A stretch of DNA of 64,000 nucleotides from Albula goreensis (lineage: Eukaryota; Chordata; Actinopteri; Albuliformes; Albulidae): contig CM040745.1 in the NCBI GenBank assembly GCA_022829145.1, positions 15,115,501 to 15,179,500 of the forward strand. Direction: 5' to 3'. This document shows, in pieces, positions 51,831 through 61,711 of the stretch (positions within the stretch are counted from its first letter, which is position 1; each line of letters begins with the position of its first letter). The notes under the pieces were generated by a model. It saw nothing but the letters and a program-made list of their open reading frames with translations, was not told the DNA's origin and ran no database searches. Both the position numbers and the translations under genes were made by a program.

Positions 51831-53049
51831 TTTCTGTCAGAGATAACCAGCAAGGTTGAGACCCACATCAAAGTACAACTTGAAGTTGCCTGAAAATTTG
51901 AAACAACTACTGCCACCTCCCTTGCCAGGACTCACCCCACCTCCACAAACCTTCCCCTATTTTATCCTGGGTTTACATAAATTGTATGACAACTGTATGG
52001 ACACATTGGACGATCAAAGTTTATTAATTTGATCATCACTAAAGATACTTACTTTTCCTATATGATCAGCATTCAATGGTTGCTGAAGAAAAACATTGGT
52101 TATGGAGCAGTTTAAAACGCTGAAGATCTACAAGCCACCCTTAACCTGTCTGATATAAAACACCGGAAACCATAGGATATAGGATGTCCTTGTCAGTCTT
52201 TGTTATTTTAAAATACTGAGGTTGTGGAAAGAGAATAAAAATATCAGCAGCTATTTTAGTCACTCTAGGCAAAACCATTTTTCAGTCCAGAAACTATGTG
52301 CAATCTTTAAAACTGGTATTCACATTTGATCACATTACAAGGGAACCACACTGTTGAAGGATGACAATTCATTTCCTGCTCGAGTGAATTGAACCATGAT
52401 TTAAAGGGCAACCACAGTCCAACTTGGCAAACTGAAGGGCAAGGTGCCTCCTCTGCTTTTCTTTTCCAACAGAACAGCAGATCGCCTGACAATACATATA
52501 TTTTTTGTTGCCCCCTTTCAGGGACAATAACAGAGGATAAATTACAAGCGTGCTGAAATGAAGCATACATTTCATCCAAATCACTAGTTTTCATTGCACA
52601 GCTAAACTTCTTTCATTTTGATTTTAATATAATGACTTTTCAAATGATTTAAAAATGATAAATGAGGAAAAGTGGCTTGCTTAATGCGATAGTGGCACCA
52701 AGGATTACAGGGTATAGATAGGGTATAGGGTACTGAAGCCTTGGAATTCCACTGAATTTTAGTCAAATCTGTTTTGGACTGGCAGCCTCACATAGGAATA
52801 ATGTAATGTCAATACCAAAGTTAAACGCTGTGATGCTGTGAAACATGTTACACAGAAACGAAGGCATGGTGACAAAGTGAGGCATTTCCTGTCCCAAACA
52901 ATTTGCCCTATATATTATACTTGGAAGCATCACTATTCTGAAGGTGATGCTATCCACCAATGGGAACGGTGATTTTGAATGATATTACAGCAGATTCTTA
53001 TGATACTACATCCTAAATTAAATCACACCTTTCTGTTTGACTTACACGA

Positions 53050-53379
53050 CACAGAAAAATAGAAAAACACATTTATTGAAAAACAAATTACACTTAGATG
53101 GTAAGTCAAGGATAAATATTGACTGAATTCAAACAGGCATCATCAGGAGTGAACAATTAATGGGCTACCTTCTTAGGCAATCCTTTTTAAAGAGACTTTT
53201 TTGACTTCATTATAAACTATATTTACCAGCCATTGCACTGAAAAAGGTAAAGTACATTCACCTTAACGGGCAGAATAATTAATAATTAATTATTACTCAT
53301 AGGGTTCATTGCTCACAATGGCTAGCAATCCTCATCTTCCACTGCATACCAGAATCCACAAAGTGGATCCACAGTGGTT
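53050..53379 (-). other. nsun3: nsun3 3' untranslated region (predicted)
   Basis: The stretch after the stop codon is AT-rich with no open frame. The first canonical AATAAA on the minus strand is about 300 nt downstream, and cleavage is expected just beyond it, near 53050-53060. The exact end is inferred; no transcript data are available. Confidence 0.5.
53072..53077 (-). terminator. AATAAA poly(A) signal, probably of nsun3
   Basis: TTTATT on the plus strand reads AATAAA on the minus strand, the first canonical signal after the nsun3 stop. A GT-rich stretch follows on the minus strand at about 53056-53041 (tctgtgtcgtgtaag), which suits a downstream element. Longer alternative 3' ends cannot be excluded. 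Confidence 0.5.
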
Positions 53380-53638
53380 TCAGTGTTTTTTCAGTTTGGC
53401 CAGAAACATGGGCCCCCAGGTCCTTCCCTCCTCTGGAACCACAAGCAGCCCATAGCGACAGTCTGGGGCGAAGGTGAAGCGATGGGAGAAGGTGCGGGCC
53501 AGCCCCCCCAGATCCTGGAGCTGCACGTTGGGACATGAGGTCAGGACTCCTTCCACCACTGCATCATTCTCAGCGTGGGACAGGGTGCAGGTGGAGTACA
53601 CCACCACTCCTCCAGGACGTACCGCCACCAGGGCTGAG
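53380..53638 (-). CDS. nsun3: nsun3 terminal coding exon with catalytic Cys motif VI (STCTLS) and stop
   Basis: This 259-nt exon supplies the last base of a split Ser codon (AG|C), then 85 residues and a TGA at 53382-53380. The protein reads SALVAVRPGGVVVYSTCTLS, continues through AENDAVVEGVL and FTFAPDC, and ends WGPMFLAKLKKH. The Cys of STCTLS (motif VI) is the expected nucleophile that attacks C6 of the target cytosine. The acceptor AG at 53640-53639 was chosen because it is the only one nearby that keeps the incoming phase 2; the AG at 53635-53634 would break the frame. The pyrimidine tract next to the acceptor is weak, and a 32-nt uninterrupted U tract lies 59 nt upstream in the transcript. 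Length and C-terminal end match vertebrate NSUN3, with no frameshift or internal stop. Confidence 0.95.
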
Positions 53639-53696
53639 CTGAGCATCAAATTGCACCGCCCACACGAACAGAGGGACAAATCAAAGCAGGGATCGA

Positions 53697-53697
<1 letters not shown>

Positions 53698-53729
<32 letters not shown>
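53698..53729. repeat. A(32) mononucleotide tract (U tract in nsun3 pre-mRNA)
   Basis: Uninterrupted run of 32 A on the plus strand, 59 nt upstream of the nsun3 terminal exon in transcript orientation. It is probably length-polymorphic. It makes a spurious poly-Phe or poly-Lys in open frames that cross it. Confidence 0.95.
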
Positions 53730-53730
<1 letters not shown>

Positions 53731-56329
53731 CATAATAGATACATTTAAGCCTCGAATGCAACTTCTTGTATTTAGATGCATCTCTATGTCATTCTTAGCT
53801 GTTAATGACATCATCTTATTTCATCAGGCATAGCATGAGCTACATTACTGACTGACTACATTACTGATGGGGTTACTTACAAATAGGGTTCCTTCAGGGT
53901 ACTTCCCAATGGAACACAATGAGACCTTACCTGGGCAGAATCAACCAGTCCACAGTACGCCCACAGCCATACATAGTCAATTATGTAGCACACCGTATGT
54001 CAAGAAAAATCTAACAGCTCAGAATGACACAAACATGTATTGAATGCAACAGGATGTTCAAAGAGAAGCATTTTAAGTCTAATTATTTAGATGGGGGATT
54101 ACACAGTGGTACTACTGCACACAAATTATATTTTACCAAAATATAATTTACTTAATAATAATACATGCTAGAATCATGCCATCCATTGCTTTAACATCAA
54201 ACAAGCAATCTGTTAAATAAGCTAAGCAGTGGATATTTTTCCTCACATAAGTGGGAATGAGCCTAACCTGCACTCTCCACAGTGGACATGTTCCCTAGTC
54301 TGTCCATCAGCAGGCAATCTACCAGCATCCCTCAGATATTAGCATCTTATAAGTGGCATGGGATCTGTCCATAAAAAGGGCTACCTTCATAAAGCTAGGT
54401 TTGAAGAACAATGTACAGATATTGGATTGCACTACACATAATGTATGCCATCACATAATACACAGATACCTACCATTGAGGCAACAAAACATTGCAAATA
54501 TTCGTTCACAGTATAGGAGAATACATAGAAAGAGAATTATAGAAAGGCAATTAGACTATTCAGCCTGTTGTAATCCCGTGAGCTTTGATCCAAGTCTAAT
54601 GGAAGCTGTTAGAGTAACATACACACTCTATACAGCCACTTAGTAAAGGGGGTCAGAGTCCCTTGCCTGCAATATGATAACCGGTTATGGTGAAAATGAA
54701 ACATTTGCCATTTAATATCATTATTCCTCATTTGAGGTTTCTGTCCCTCAGTGCATGCGTGAAGAATTAAATTACCTGTGTGCTATAGCACTATAATCAA
54801 ATCAGACCAGGAGGTCACCTTTACTAAGTCCCCATACAGCAAGATAGGCATGTCGCAAGTTACACTGGAGACTGGCAGAAAGACGCCTAGGCGGCAATGT
54901 ATTATCTTTATCCTACTACAAGGATTGTGCTATTTTATTATCAATGATAAATATACATGGATTGAGTGCTAGTAAAAGTTTGTGTAGCTGCCTCTCAATC
55001 ACAAGGGGGACATTTTATTTTTAAAACAGGAGATATCACAACCAGATTAGGTTTGTATTTTGAAACTGTGATGGAAAAAATATAGAATAAAGATGACTCT
55101 AAGATGTGTTTAAATTGTAATAACATAATTTGGACTTGGATTTTAGTCAAATGACTTTTAATTGCTTCCATAGGCTGAAGGTGAATCTATTTATTGTGAT
55201 TCAAAGTGTTAAATATCAGTTTATCAACATAAATTACTAAACTATGACTCCTGAACACATCTGTGCTGGTATTCTGATTCATTCTACTTGTTCTGTTCAT
55301 TCCTTGCAGCAAAGACTTCATAACATTTTCTAATGAAAACTCACTTTAAAACCAAAATAGTAAAAAGTGAATAAAATCTGGAACAGTGAAGGCATGACTA
55401 CAAAATCTGAAAACATTTGTCTGGATCCAAGATTTCAAAAACTGCCTCTTCAATGGATAATATATACTCTTTTATTTTGTCAACTTAAGACAGCGAAACC
55501 ACAAAACGTTTGGATCATGAAAAAAGGTTTGTCCTTCTTAATACTCTACATACCTGTAGAACAGATTTTTTTCCCCAGGACCTAGCAAGGCATGGGACTA
55601 CAAATGGATTCTACCCAACATGCATTAAAGTGGCTGAATGGGGAGAGAGCTATACACTCCTGTTTCATATATAGATTTAGACAGCAAAAGTTGCAGTGGT
55701 GGAGGAAAGAGGGTTCTAAACAGCCCTGAGCGTCAGACCAACTGTTTCATTAGCCCAGAGCTTCAGAAGGAAACTTTGATTCGATTCATGAAAAGAAACT
55801 TCCCAATTAGGACGTGAGATCAATTTTATTGCAAAACAATGACACCAACAAAAACAGCAGCAGCATTTGGTGTATTTTTGGGCCCAGAGCAGCCATGGTG
55901 GTAACGCTGCAGGGGCTTGAGTGCCTGCAGCGGGGCTCTCCCCACACAGATTCCTGCTCCTGAGCCGCCCATGCCACGGAGACGTCCCACCACAGCTCCA
56001 CAGAGCCTGCGCCGCAGGCCTGCTCTGCAACACACTTATTTTTAGATCGGAGAGGGAACATTTATACACCCCACCTTCCAAGTTTCCCCACTGTCATAAA
56101 TGAGATATTCAGGATGTATGTGATACTGCCCACACTGCATGCTTCTGCTATTTTGCTAATTGTTCTACAGGAGGAAGTCAGAGAGGGTCAAGGGCTCATG
56201 ATTTCTCTGGCGTGAGCTCTGTCTCCTCTCCTAATAGAATCCTTCCAGGCTCCATATTTCCAACTGGCAGGATTAAAGCAGGGTGAAGCAAAGCAATTTG
56301 CATCATTGGATTAACCGGGGATAAAAAAA

Positions 56330-56800
56330 TTATTGGAAGTCAAGTCAGCAAAGGTGTTTGGTGGGTCAGAAGTGCCTCTGCACAGCGCGTTGAAACAAAC
56401 CCCATTTGCAGGCAAAAGCAGAGGTGCCGTGAGGATTAAGGCCGTGCATCTCGCAGCATAAACATACTCAGACTGCAGATGAGCATGGCCTAGACTGTCC
56501 TAATGTGGCACTCCATAATCGGACAGTATTATGATACAGGAAGGCGGCTCCATGGCTTCCACGCTGGAGACATTAAGATAGCAGGTGCACCGCAGAACAA
56601 TGAAGGTGAGTTTGCATGGCAGAGATAGGATGTGTGTCTTTGGAGAAGAAAGATGCTCCACTTAACGCAATGACATTGCACTCTGTGCGCTTCAATTCAA
56701 ACTCTTTAAGCACACCTCAGACCTTGTGGGCTAGGACAGCTAAATTGGCTCTGGGTGGATTCAAAGAGGCAGATTTATTTAGTTTCGCTCACGCTTTAAA
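56330..56800. other. Complex intronic island, possible conserved noncoding element
   Basis: Non-repetitive, moderately GC-rich sequence with scattered CpGs (gcacagcgcgttgaaac, ttaacgcaatgacattgc). No coding frame is recognised. This is weak compositional evidence only. Confidence 0.25.
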
Positions 56801-57269
56801 TTGTTTTGCAATAACAGTCAAATGGAAATGGTGTGTCTTACTGTCTACATGGACGTACTGAAGCGGTAACTGTTCATCAAACACCTATATGACTACTGGA
56901 GCAGAAAGGAAAACATACTATGTATGTATTATAGCATACACCATTCAGCCACTTCAGTACTGTTAAATATTGTAACTTCGTTTACATGTGGTTTAAAAAC
57001 ACCACTTGGAGAGATCACTTATGGACACAGAAATGCACACATTGATATGGACTTCGCAAAATGACATTAGTCCTTGAATGGAAAAATGCAGAGAATTACA
57101 TTACTGTTATGTTTTGTGTTCACTACATCATCTTGTCTCCTGCACTGTGTGGAAATGCCACTGAAAGCGGGCCATTAGAGGACAAATTGTCAGGAAAGAT
57201 ATATATTGTCTTTAAGGGGCCATTTTTAATATGTGGTCTCCTAGCCAAGCATCAGCTCCACAAAATGGA

Positions 57270-57440
57270 AATGCTATCGTGCGACCTTGTGCAAGCCTTG
57301 CGTGATGTATATACCATGCAGGGCGGTACAGAGCGGAGAGCGCTTTTCCGCATAAACGCTTCTCAGTCTGCGAACAAATACGAAAGGCCCGGCGAGTGAG
57401 GGAGGCGCGGGTGAAACAGCCTGGAAACCAGCCTTTGTGC
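57270..57440. promoter_or_regulatory. CpG-retaining island in nsun3 last intron
   Basis: About 170 bp with at least a dozen CpG dinucleotides (cgcttttccgcataaacgct, ggcccggcgagtg, gaggcgcggg) in AT-rich intronic sequence. No exon is recognised. It is either an enhancer-like element or an unannotated promoter. Confidence 0.35.
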
Positions 57441-58524
57441 TCAGCAATTTATGTGCCACATGAAACACTAGGACCTTGAGGAGGAAAATGAAGGGCACCA
57501 TTTTAGAAAAAAACCTCCAAAGAGACTGTAAGAGAGGACGTGCCAGGCTGAACGGTACGCTTCAACCTGGCATTCTGAGCATCAGGAAAAGAAGCAAAAG
57601 GCAGACATGCTTTTTCCAATATTTTATAAAAATATTTTAAACATATGTATAATCTATTGCTAGTAAGGCACTTTAAGGCAACCAAGTTTTCTAGGGGGAA
57701 CTTTTTTTAAAATGCAGCAGATATGACTTACACTATTACAATTTGGAATTACTTCTACAGACACCAATGAATAAGCACAGCAACTACCTCTTCTGTTCTC
57801 CCTGAGGTGCATAAATTCCTCATTCCCAGTTCGTGTGAATTGGGAGTTTTATTTGCTTTAGAGACTGTAATCCAATCGAAACAGTATCTGAAACATACAG
57901 AATCAAAACATATAATAATGTGACCACCTACACGTTTTAATTAGAAACTGACTGAGGTGCTACTGGCTTACAAAGTTGTTTCATTATCATGGCAGGTTAG
58001 AAGCAATGCTCTTGTACCATGTATTGTCCAATTTCTGCTTTCCTTCTTTTTTTATTGCATGCACCTTCTTCTACACAATGCATGCTTACAACTTGCAAAG
58101 TAATCAATGAACACCTTTGACAGTGATTTGCACCACTTCACATCACCTCTGTGCAAAGCACTAATTAATGAGGGAGGCCACACAGAAAGGTCCCCTTTCC
58201 AAGGTTTTGATAAAACTTCCTGACCAAATGCTAAGTCCATAAAGTTGTACAAACTGTATGATAGCATTCCAGATCTTGAACTGAGATCCAATTGATTTTT
58301 TTTTTTTGCTTGTTTGTGAAAGGAACAAACAAGAAGCTCACAGCAGGTCAGAGGAGAAGCATGCGGGTGGGCTGCGATGTGTCTCTCTGTGGTCCCTGTG
58401 GAAATGTCCGGGGGATGTCAGGAGGCAGGGGCACACACTGTGGACACACTCTCTCCTTCTGCAGCCCTACAGATGCTTCCCTGGAGTTCCACACTCAAAA
58501 GTGATCTGCGATTTCCACCGCTGT

Positions 58525-58690
58525 GCTATTCATCTGCTTATGAGATGCCTGTATAAAGGGCGACTTACACAGCTAGCGTTTTCACTGTAATCCATTTATC
58601 CTGCTGGATATTTGCTGAAGAAACTCAGGTTAAGGGTACGACTGCTCTAAGCCTGCTGGGATTTGGACTCACAATAGCTGCGCCAAAACA
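58525..58690 (-). mobile_element. Old tRNA-derived SINE in nsun3 last intron
   Basis: The plus strand shows gggcgacttacacagctagc, then tccatttatcctgctggata, tttgctgaagaaactcaggt and ctgggatttggactcacaa. These are the antisense tail, body and tRNA B-box region of a common teleost SINE, in order and about 165 bp long. Point changes and small gaps throughout indicate an old insertion. The SINE sense strand is minus, the same as nsun3. Confidence 0.65.
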
Positions 58691-59384
58691 GTTCCCTCAC
58701 CATTACTGTTGAAGTACTATTTCTAATTGGAGCTTGGCAATACATTTAAAGGTTTGCAGGAAAAAAGTCCAAAGAAAAAAGAAAAAGCTTCTAAAAATGA
58801 ACCCTAGGGACAGAGTCTAATTGGGATGTACTGAATGCATAGCAATCCAGTAGTGCTCACAAAGCAGATTCACAAACATCCATTTGAACTCAACATGAGA
58901 GCTTAAATCATTTTTATCAAAGATCGGCACCGATGGAGACAAGAACTCATAACTTGCGTCCTTATCCTGGGCAAAGCTATAAGCAACACAGATGATAGGT
59001 GCATGCATGATGTTGTCACAATTTGTTTCTCTCCCAATGGTCAATGAATGGCTTGTTTGTAACATGTGAAGTTTATCAGTTAACGATTTGGAGCAGTAGC
59101 TCTACAGGCTACCAGTTAATGGGTGTCATGTTGAACATCTCCTTGTCTGAACTATCCATGACTGGAGAGCAAGCCCCAAACAATCATGCAATTCTAGAGC
59201 TTAACATGATGATTAAAACTGCAATTCACTCGGGTTTCTCTGATATTCCAGGAATCTCAACTTAGGACAGACACAAATTTCTGATGCGTTCCTCTCACCC
59301 CTGTAATGCGTCACACTGCATAGGGCAGGTGACAGAAAAGGATGAAAGCTTGGTTGGTGTAAGGCCAGTTCATATGCGACTCAC

Positions 59385-59506
59385 CTGAGAAGCTCTTTCT
59401 GTAGCTCTGGGAGTTTGGCTCTCCCCTGCAGAAATAATGCACCCTGCTCAGGCTGACCTGTGTACAGCCAGCTACGGTCGTTAGAACATGGGGCGTCCAC
59501 GAGGAC
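59385..59506 (-). CDS. nsun3: nsun3 internal coding exon with motif IV cysteine (DAPCS)
   Basis: This 122-nt exon has 40 codons plus two bases (AG) of a split Ser codon. It opens directly with VLVDAPCSNDRSWLYTGQ and ends KLPELQKELL. DAPCS is family motif IV; its Cys is the residue that helps release the enzyme from the methylated RNA in m5C RNA methyltransferases. Acceptor AG is at 59508-59507 behind tattcctc; the donor is gtgagt at 59384-59379, a near-ideal vertebrate donor. The exon is easy to miss, because the longest open frame over it is a different, non-coding frame. The upstream flank, including the acceptor, lies in a degenerate tandem repeat (see the repeat at 59517-59670). Confidence 0.95.
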
Positions 59507-59516
59507 CTGAGGAATA

Positions 59517-59670
59517 CACAGATACCACACATCTCAGCTAGTTAAGCACAGATGCTACACACCCAAGTTTAACTTGAGAGTAAAACGCAGATGGCACATC
59601 CCTGGTCTTATGGTCTTACAGTTAAACAGAGGTACCATAGACTCTGACTTCACATGACAGACACAGATAC
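59517..59670. repeat. Degenerate ~38-bp tandem repeat at an nsun3 splice acceptor
   Basis: Five related cores resembling cacagatac start near 59517, 59547, 59586, 59624 and 59662, spaced 30, 39, 38 and 38 bp. They share a following CA-rich or TACCA-like segment and are otherwise diverged. The first copy contributes the pyrimidine tract of the acceptor of the 59385-59506 exon. Similarity is visible by eye only and is modest. Confidence 0.4.
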
Positions 59671-60329
59671 TGAAACAACTCAAGCTGGATTGTATTATCC
59701 TATATAATGTGTACTGATAAAGTATGGTGATATTTTTTTTTCCAATCCTGATACAAAAGCAACAGTTTTAAGTAGGTACCACACACAGGGACACTAACAG
59801 CTATCGCAAAAAAAAGACTGCAACTGTGGCTATTTTGCAGTCCTTTAAATGAAGTAAATGTCTGCTGTTTGTGCGTGTACATTTGCACTTGTGTGCTTAA
59901 AAAATGACCTACTCCTGAAACACCTGAAACACTTGGATACAGGGACCACAGTTATATGGAATGCTAATGGTGGTTAACAGCCATGGTCCTTCCACAGGAA
60001 CCCATTAAAATGGGAACATAGTAATGAGAACCAAACCGTGTCCCTCTCCCTCCAGAAGACAAGTAATGTTTCCTTCATTAAAGCTCTTTCTTTCTAGATG
60101 AGAATTAATGTTCCTCTCTATTTGCCATTCAAAATATTTATTGGCATGAATTACAAATATAAATACTCCCCAAGAATTGTATACAGTAGTAGAACTAAAG
60201 AACAACAACTGAAGGCATCGTATAATATCGATTAACATATACAGAGGTATACTTTCTCTCTCTATCCTACCAGGCTACCAGAGTAGAAGTGATGCTTCCT
60301 GTGTTTAACTCGCTCTCTCTCCTGATGAG

Positions 60330-60860
60330 AAGTAACAGCTCCTGTATGAACCCCGGCGCTAAGCTCCTCTCCCTGGGCTGGGGCCTGGATTACTGTGGGC
60401 CCCCACAGAGACACTCATTAGACCACGCGCACTACACTTAATTGGAGCTGCTTCTTTTGAATAGGCAATTGAACATCACTCCTTTTTGTGTCTTAATTGT
60501 GTTTGTTCTCTCCCTATTACCGGGCAGATTGGCTTGGCGGCAGTGTGTATAATAAGGGCCTGACGCTTATTGTCCGTTAACACAGCTGAAATGCGTAAGT
60601 GGAAAATGAGGCCGGCTACGAACTGCAGCGCAGGGCAGGGAAAGCGGAGGGAACAGCAGAGATAATTGTTCTGTCGTGATGGAGCATAGGGGCTTCCCCT
60701 CCATGGATTAAATCAAATTCTGCACCGTGTGAGCCTGCCAGGTCCTTTCATTACGGGGATTAGGCCTGGCGGTTCGCGCAGAGTGATTCATCTCAACATA
60801 AGAAGCATTAGCTAAGCCATCAGCCTGCAACACATTCTGTATTTCGCCAATCCCAAGTGC
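60330..60860. promoter_or_regulatory. Candidate conserved noncoding island in nsun3 intron
   Basis: Sequence of markedly higher complexity and CpG retention than the flanks, with cttaattgg, cattagacc, gataattgttc and ggattaaatc homeodomain- or SOX-like cores. There is no open frame of note on either strand, so it is unlikely to be an exon. Lying in an intron of a housekeeping gene beside a desert, it could regulate a distant gene. Confidence 0.4.
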
Positions 60861-61094
60861 TGTTTTCTTGGTGACTTTTTTCCCCACAGAAAACTTTCAG
60901 TAGGACTTCAATCCAGTCCCAGAACAAAATGAAATGCAATGATAATGTAAGCAACACGCACACCCTGGTACCCTGACAGCTGTCAGCTGGTGAAAACAAT
61001 TACAGCAAAGGAACAAAAATAAGGAATAAGTGCAAAACAACAAGATGATTTGCTGGTGGAGTCCTTTATCGGATCTTCACATTATTACACAAAA

Positions 61095-61330
61095 TAATGT
61101 GCTTACTTAGCAGACACCTCATCCAGGTGACTGACAGTGCATATACTTGTTTCATACTCAGTGTTCTACAGCCCCTTTACATTAATGGGTTTGCTGGTGG
61201 AGCTGAATTGTTTCACAGGATTGCTCTTACAAAAAGACTACCAAACTCAGCAGTATCTCACCAGGGATTAGACCCCAAGTCCAGTTCTTCAATCACTGCT
61301 AAAAAGCCACTGCTCAAGATACTTCCTTTA
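61095..61330 (-). mobile_element. Old tRNA-derived SINE (fish V-SINE/HpaI-like)
   Basis: On the plus strand the copy starts with the antisense tail ttacttagcagacacctc and a near match to atccagagcgacttacagtg, and ends with the antisense tRNA head ccagggattagaccccaag followed by ccagttcttcaatcactgct. That order is typical of tRNA-derived fish SINEs inserted in the minus orientation. The middle is heavily diverged, so the family name is approximate. The copy lies in an nsun3 intron, in the same orientation as the gene. Confidence 0.6.
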
Positions 61331-61412
61331 GATTAGATAAATCCATGAAGATCACTGACTGTAACAGAACTTTCATTTGTGCAGGGGAAAAAGCTTGAAC
61401 TCTTAAGCAGCA

Positions 61413-61426
61413 GCCCCACCTGCTGG
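61413..61426 (-). promoter_or_regulatory. CTCF-like motif, reverse orientation, in nsun3 intron
   Basis: The minus strand reads ccagcaggtggggc, 13 of 14 positions of CCASYAGRKGGCRS, with the mismatch at the normally well-conserved C of GGC. Its orientation is convergent with the motif at 42638-42651. Confidence 0.35.
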
Positions 61427-61661
61427 ACAAATGCAAAAAATACTCAATAAGATTGATGAAAATTAATGACCTTCAAATTCCTCTGGAGTGCATATAAAAT
61501 TACAGGCAAATAAGTAAACAAATGCCTCATCCAGATGTCTCTGAACATCTGCAGACTAACTGATAAAACAATGACACAATGAGAGTATTAATCTGCTCAC
61601 TCAGATCAGCCACTCAGATCTGAGGAAGAGCATAACCTTTTCATGAGTGTTCACCCTAGTA

Positions 61662-61711
61662 GGGTCCAAAAGTCTGAGACCACAGGAAAGTGGTCTCAGA
61701 CTTTTGGACCC
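61662..61711. mobile_element. Tc1/mariner-type terminal inverted repeat remnant forming a perfect 22-bp hairpin
   Basis: Two perfectly complementary 22-bp arms (61662-61683 and 61690-61711) are separated by only six bases. The arm word GTCCAAAAGTCTGAGACCAC is the motif seen in the terminal inverted repeats of many fish and amphibian Tc1-like elements. On the right, the sequence continues to an ACTGTA end, which matches the CAGT terminus and TA target of Tc1 elements; the left outer end is diverged. The whole body is missing, so this is a collapsed or miniature element. It lies in an nsun3 intron and would be transcribed as an RNA hairpin. Confidence 0.7.

Larger units (their letters stand above)
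49697..53049. other. Intergenic segment downstream of nsun3; no gene seen
   Basis: AT-rich sequence between the 49-bp duplication and the predicted nsun3 poly(A) site. A complex stretch at 50600-50760 includes a hairpin with 9-bp arms (ctggactgc at 50629-50637, gcagtccag at 50655-50663). No exon is supported. Confidence 0.6.
53639..59384 (-). other. nsun3: nsun3 last intron (5.7 kb)
   Basis: The intron is bounded by gtgagt at its 5' end (59384) and ag at 53640-53639. It contains the A/U tract at 53698-53729, an old SINE at about 58525-58690, and GC-richer islands at about 55700-56080, 56330-56800 and 57270-57440. Open frames within it, such as one across 55716-56081, show no recognisable domains. 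Elsewhere nothing but ordinary AT-rich sequence is seen. Confidence 0.85.

Noticed and set aside
52670..52715. Possible SINE fragment (agtggcttgcttaatgcgat)
   Set aside because: Similarity is too short and no ordered second block was found.
53634..53635. Alternative acceptor AG for the terminal nsun3 exon
   Set aside because: Using it would shift the frame relative to the upstream exon, which ends with two bases of a Ser codon.
53639..53814. Open frame extending the nsun3 terminal exon upstream to an ATG
   Set aside because: The extension is intron: it runs through the U(32) tract as poly-Phe and has no family similarity, whereas the acceptor at 53640-53639 joins the previous exon in phase.
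55716..56081. 121-codon minus-strand open frame in the nsun3 last intron
   Set aside because: No domain was recognised, and several other frames over the same GC-richer stretch are also open.
59311..59532. 73-codon minus-strand frame over the nsun3 motif IV exon
   Set aside because: It is a shadow; the real frame is a different one giving VLVDAPCSND, bounded by consensus splice sites.
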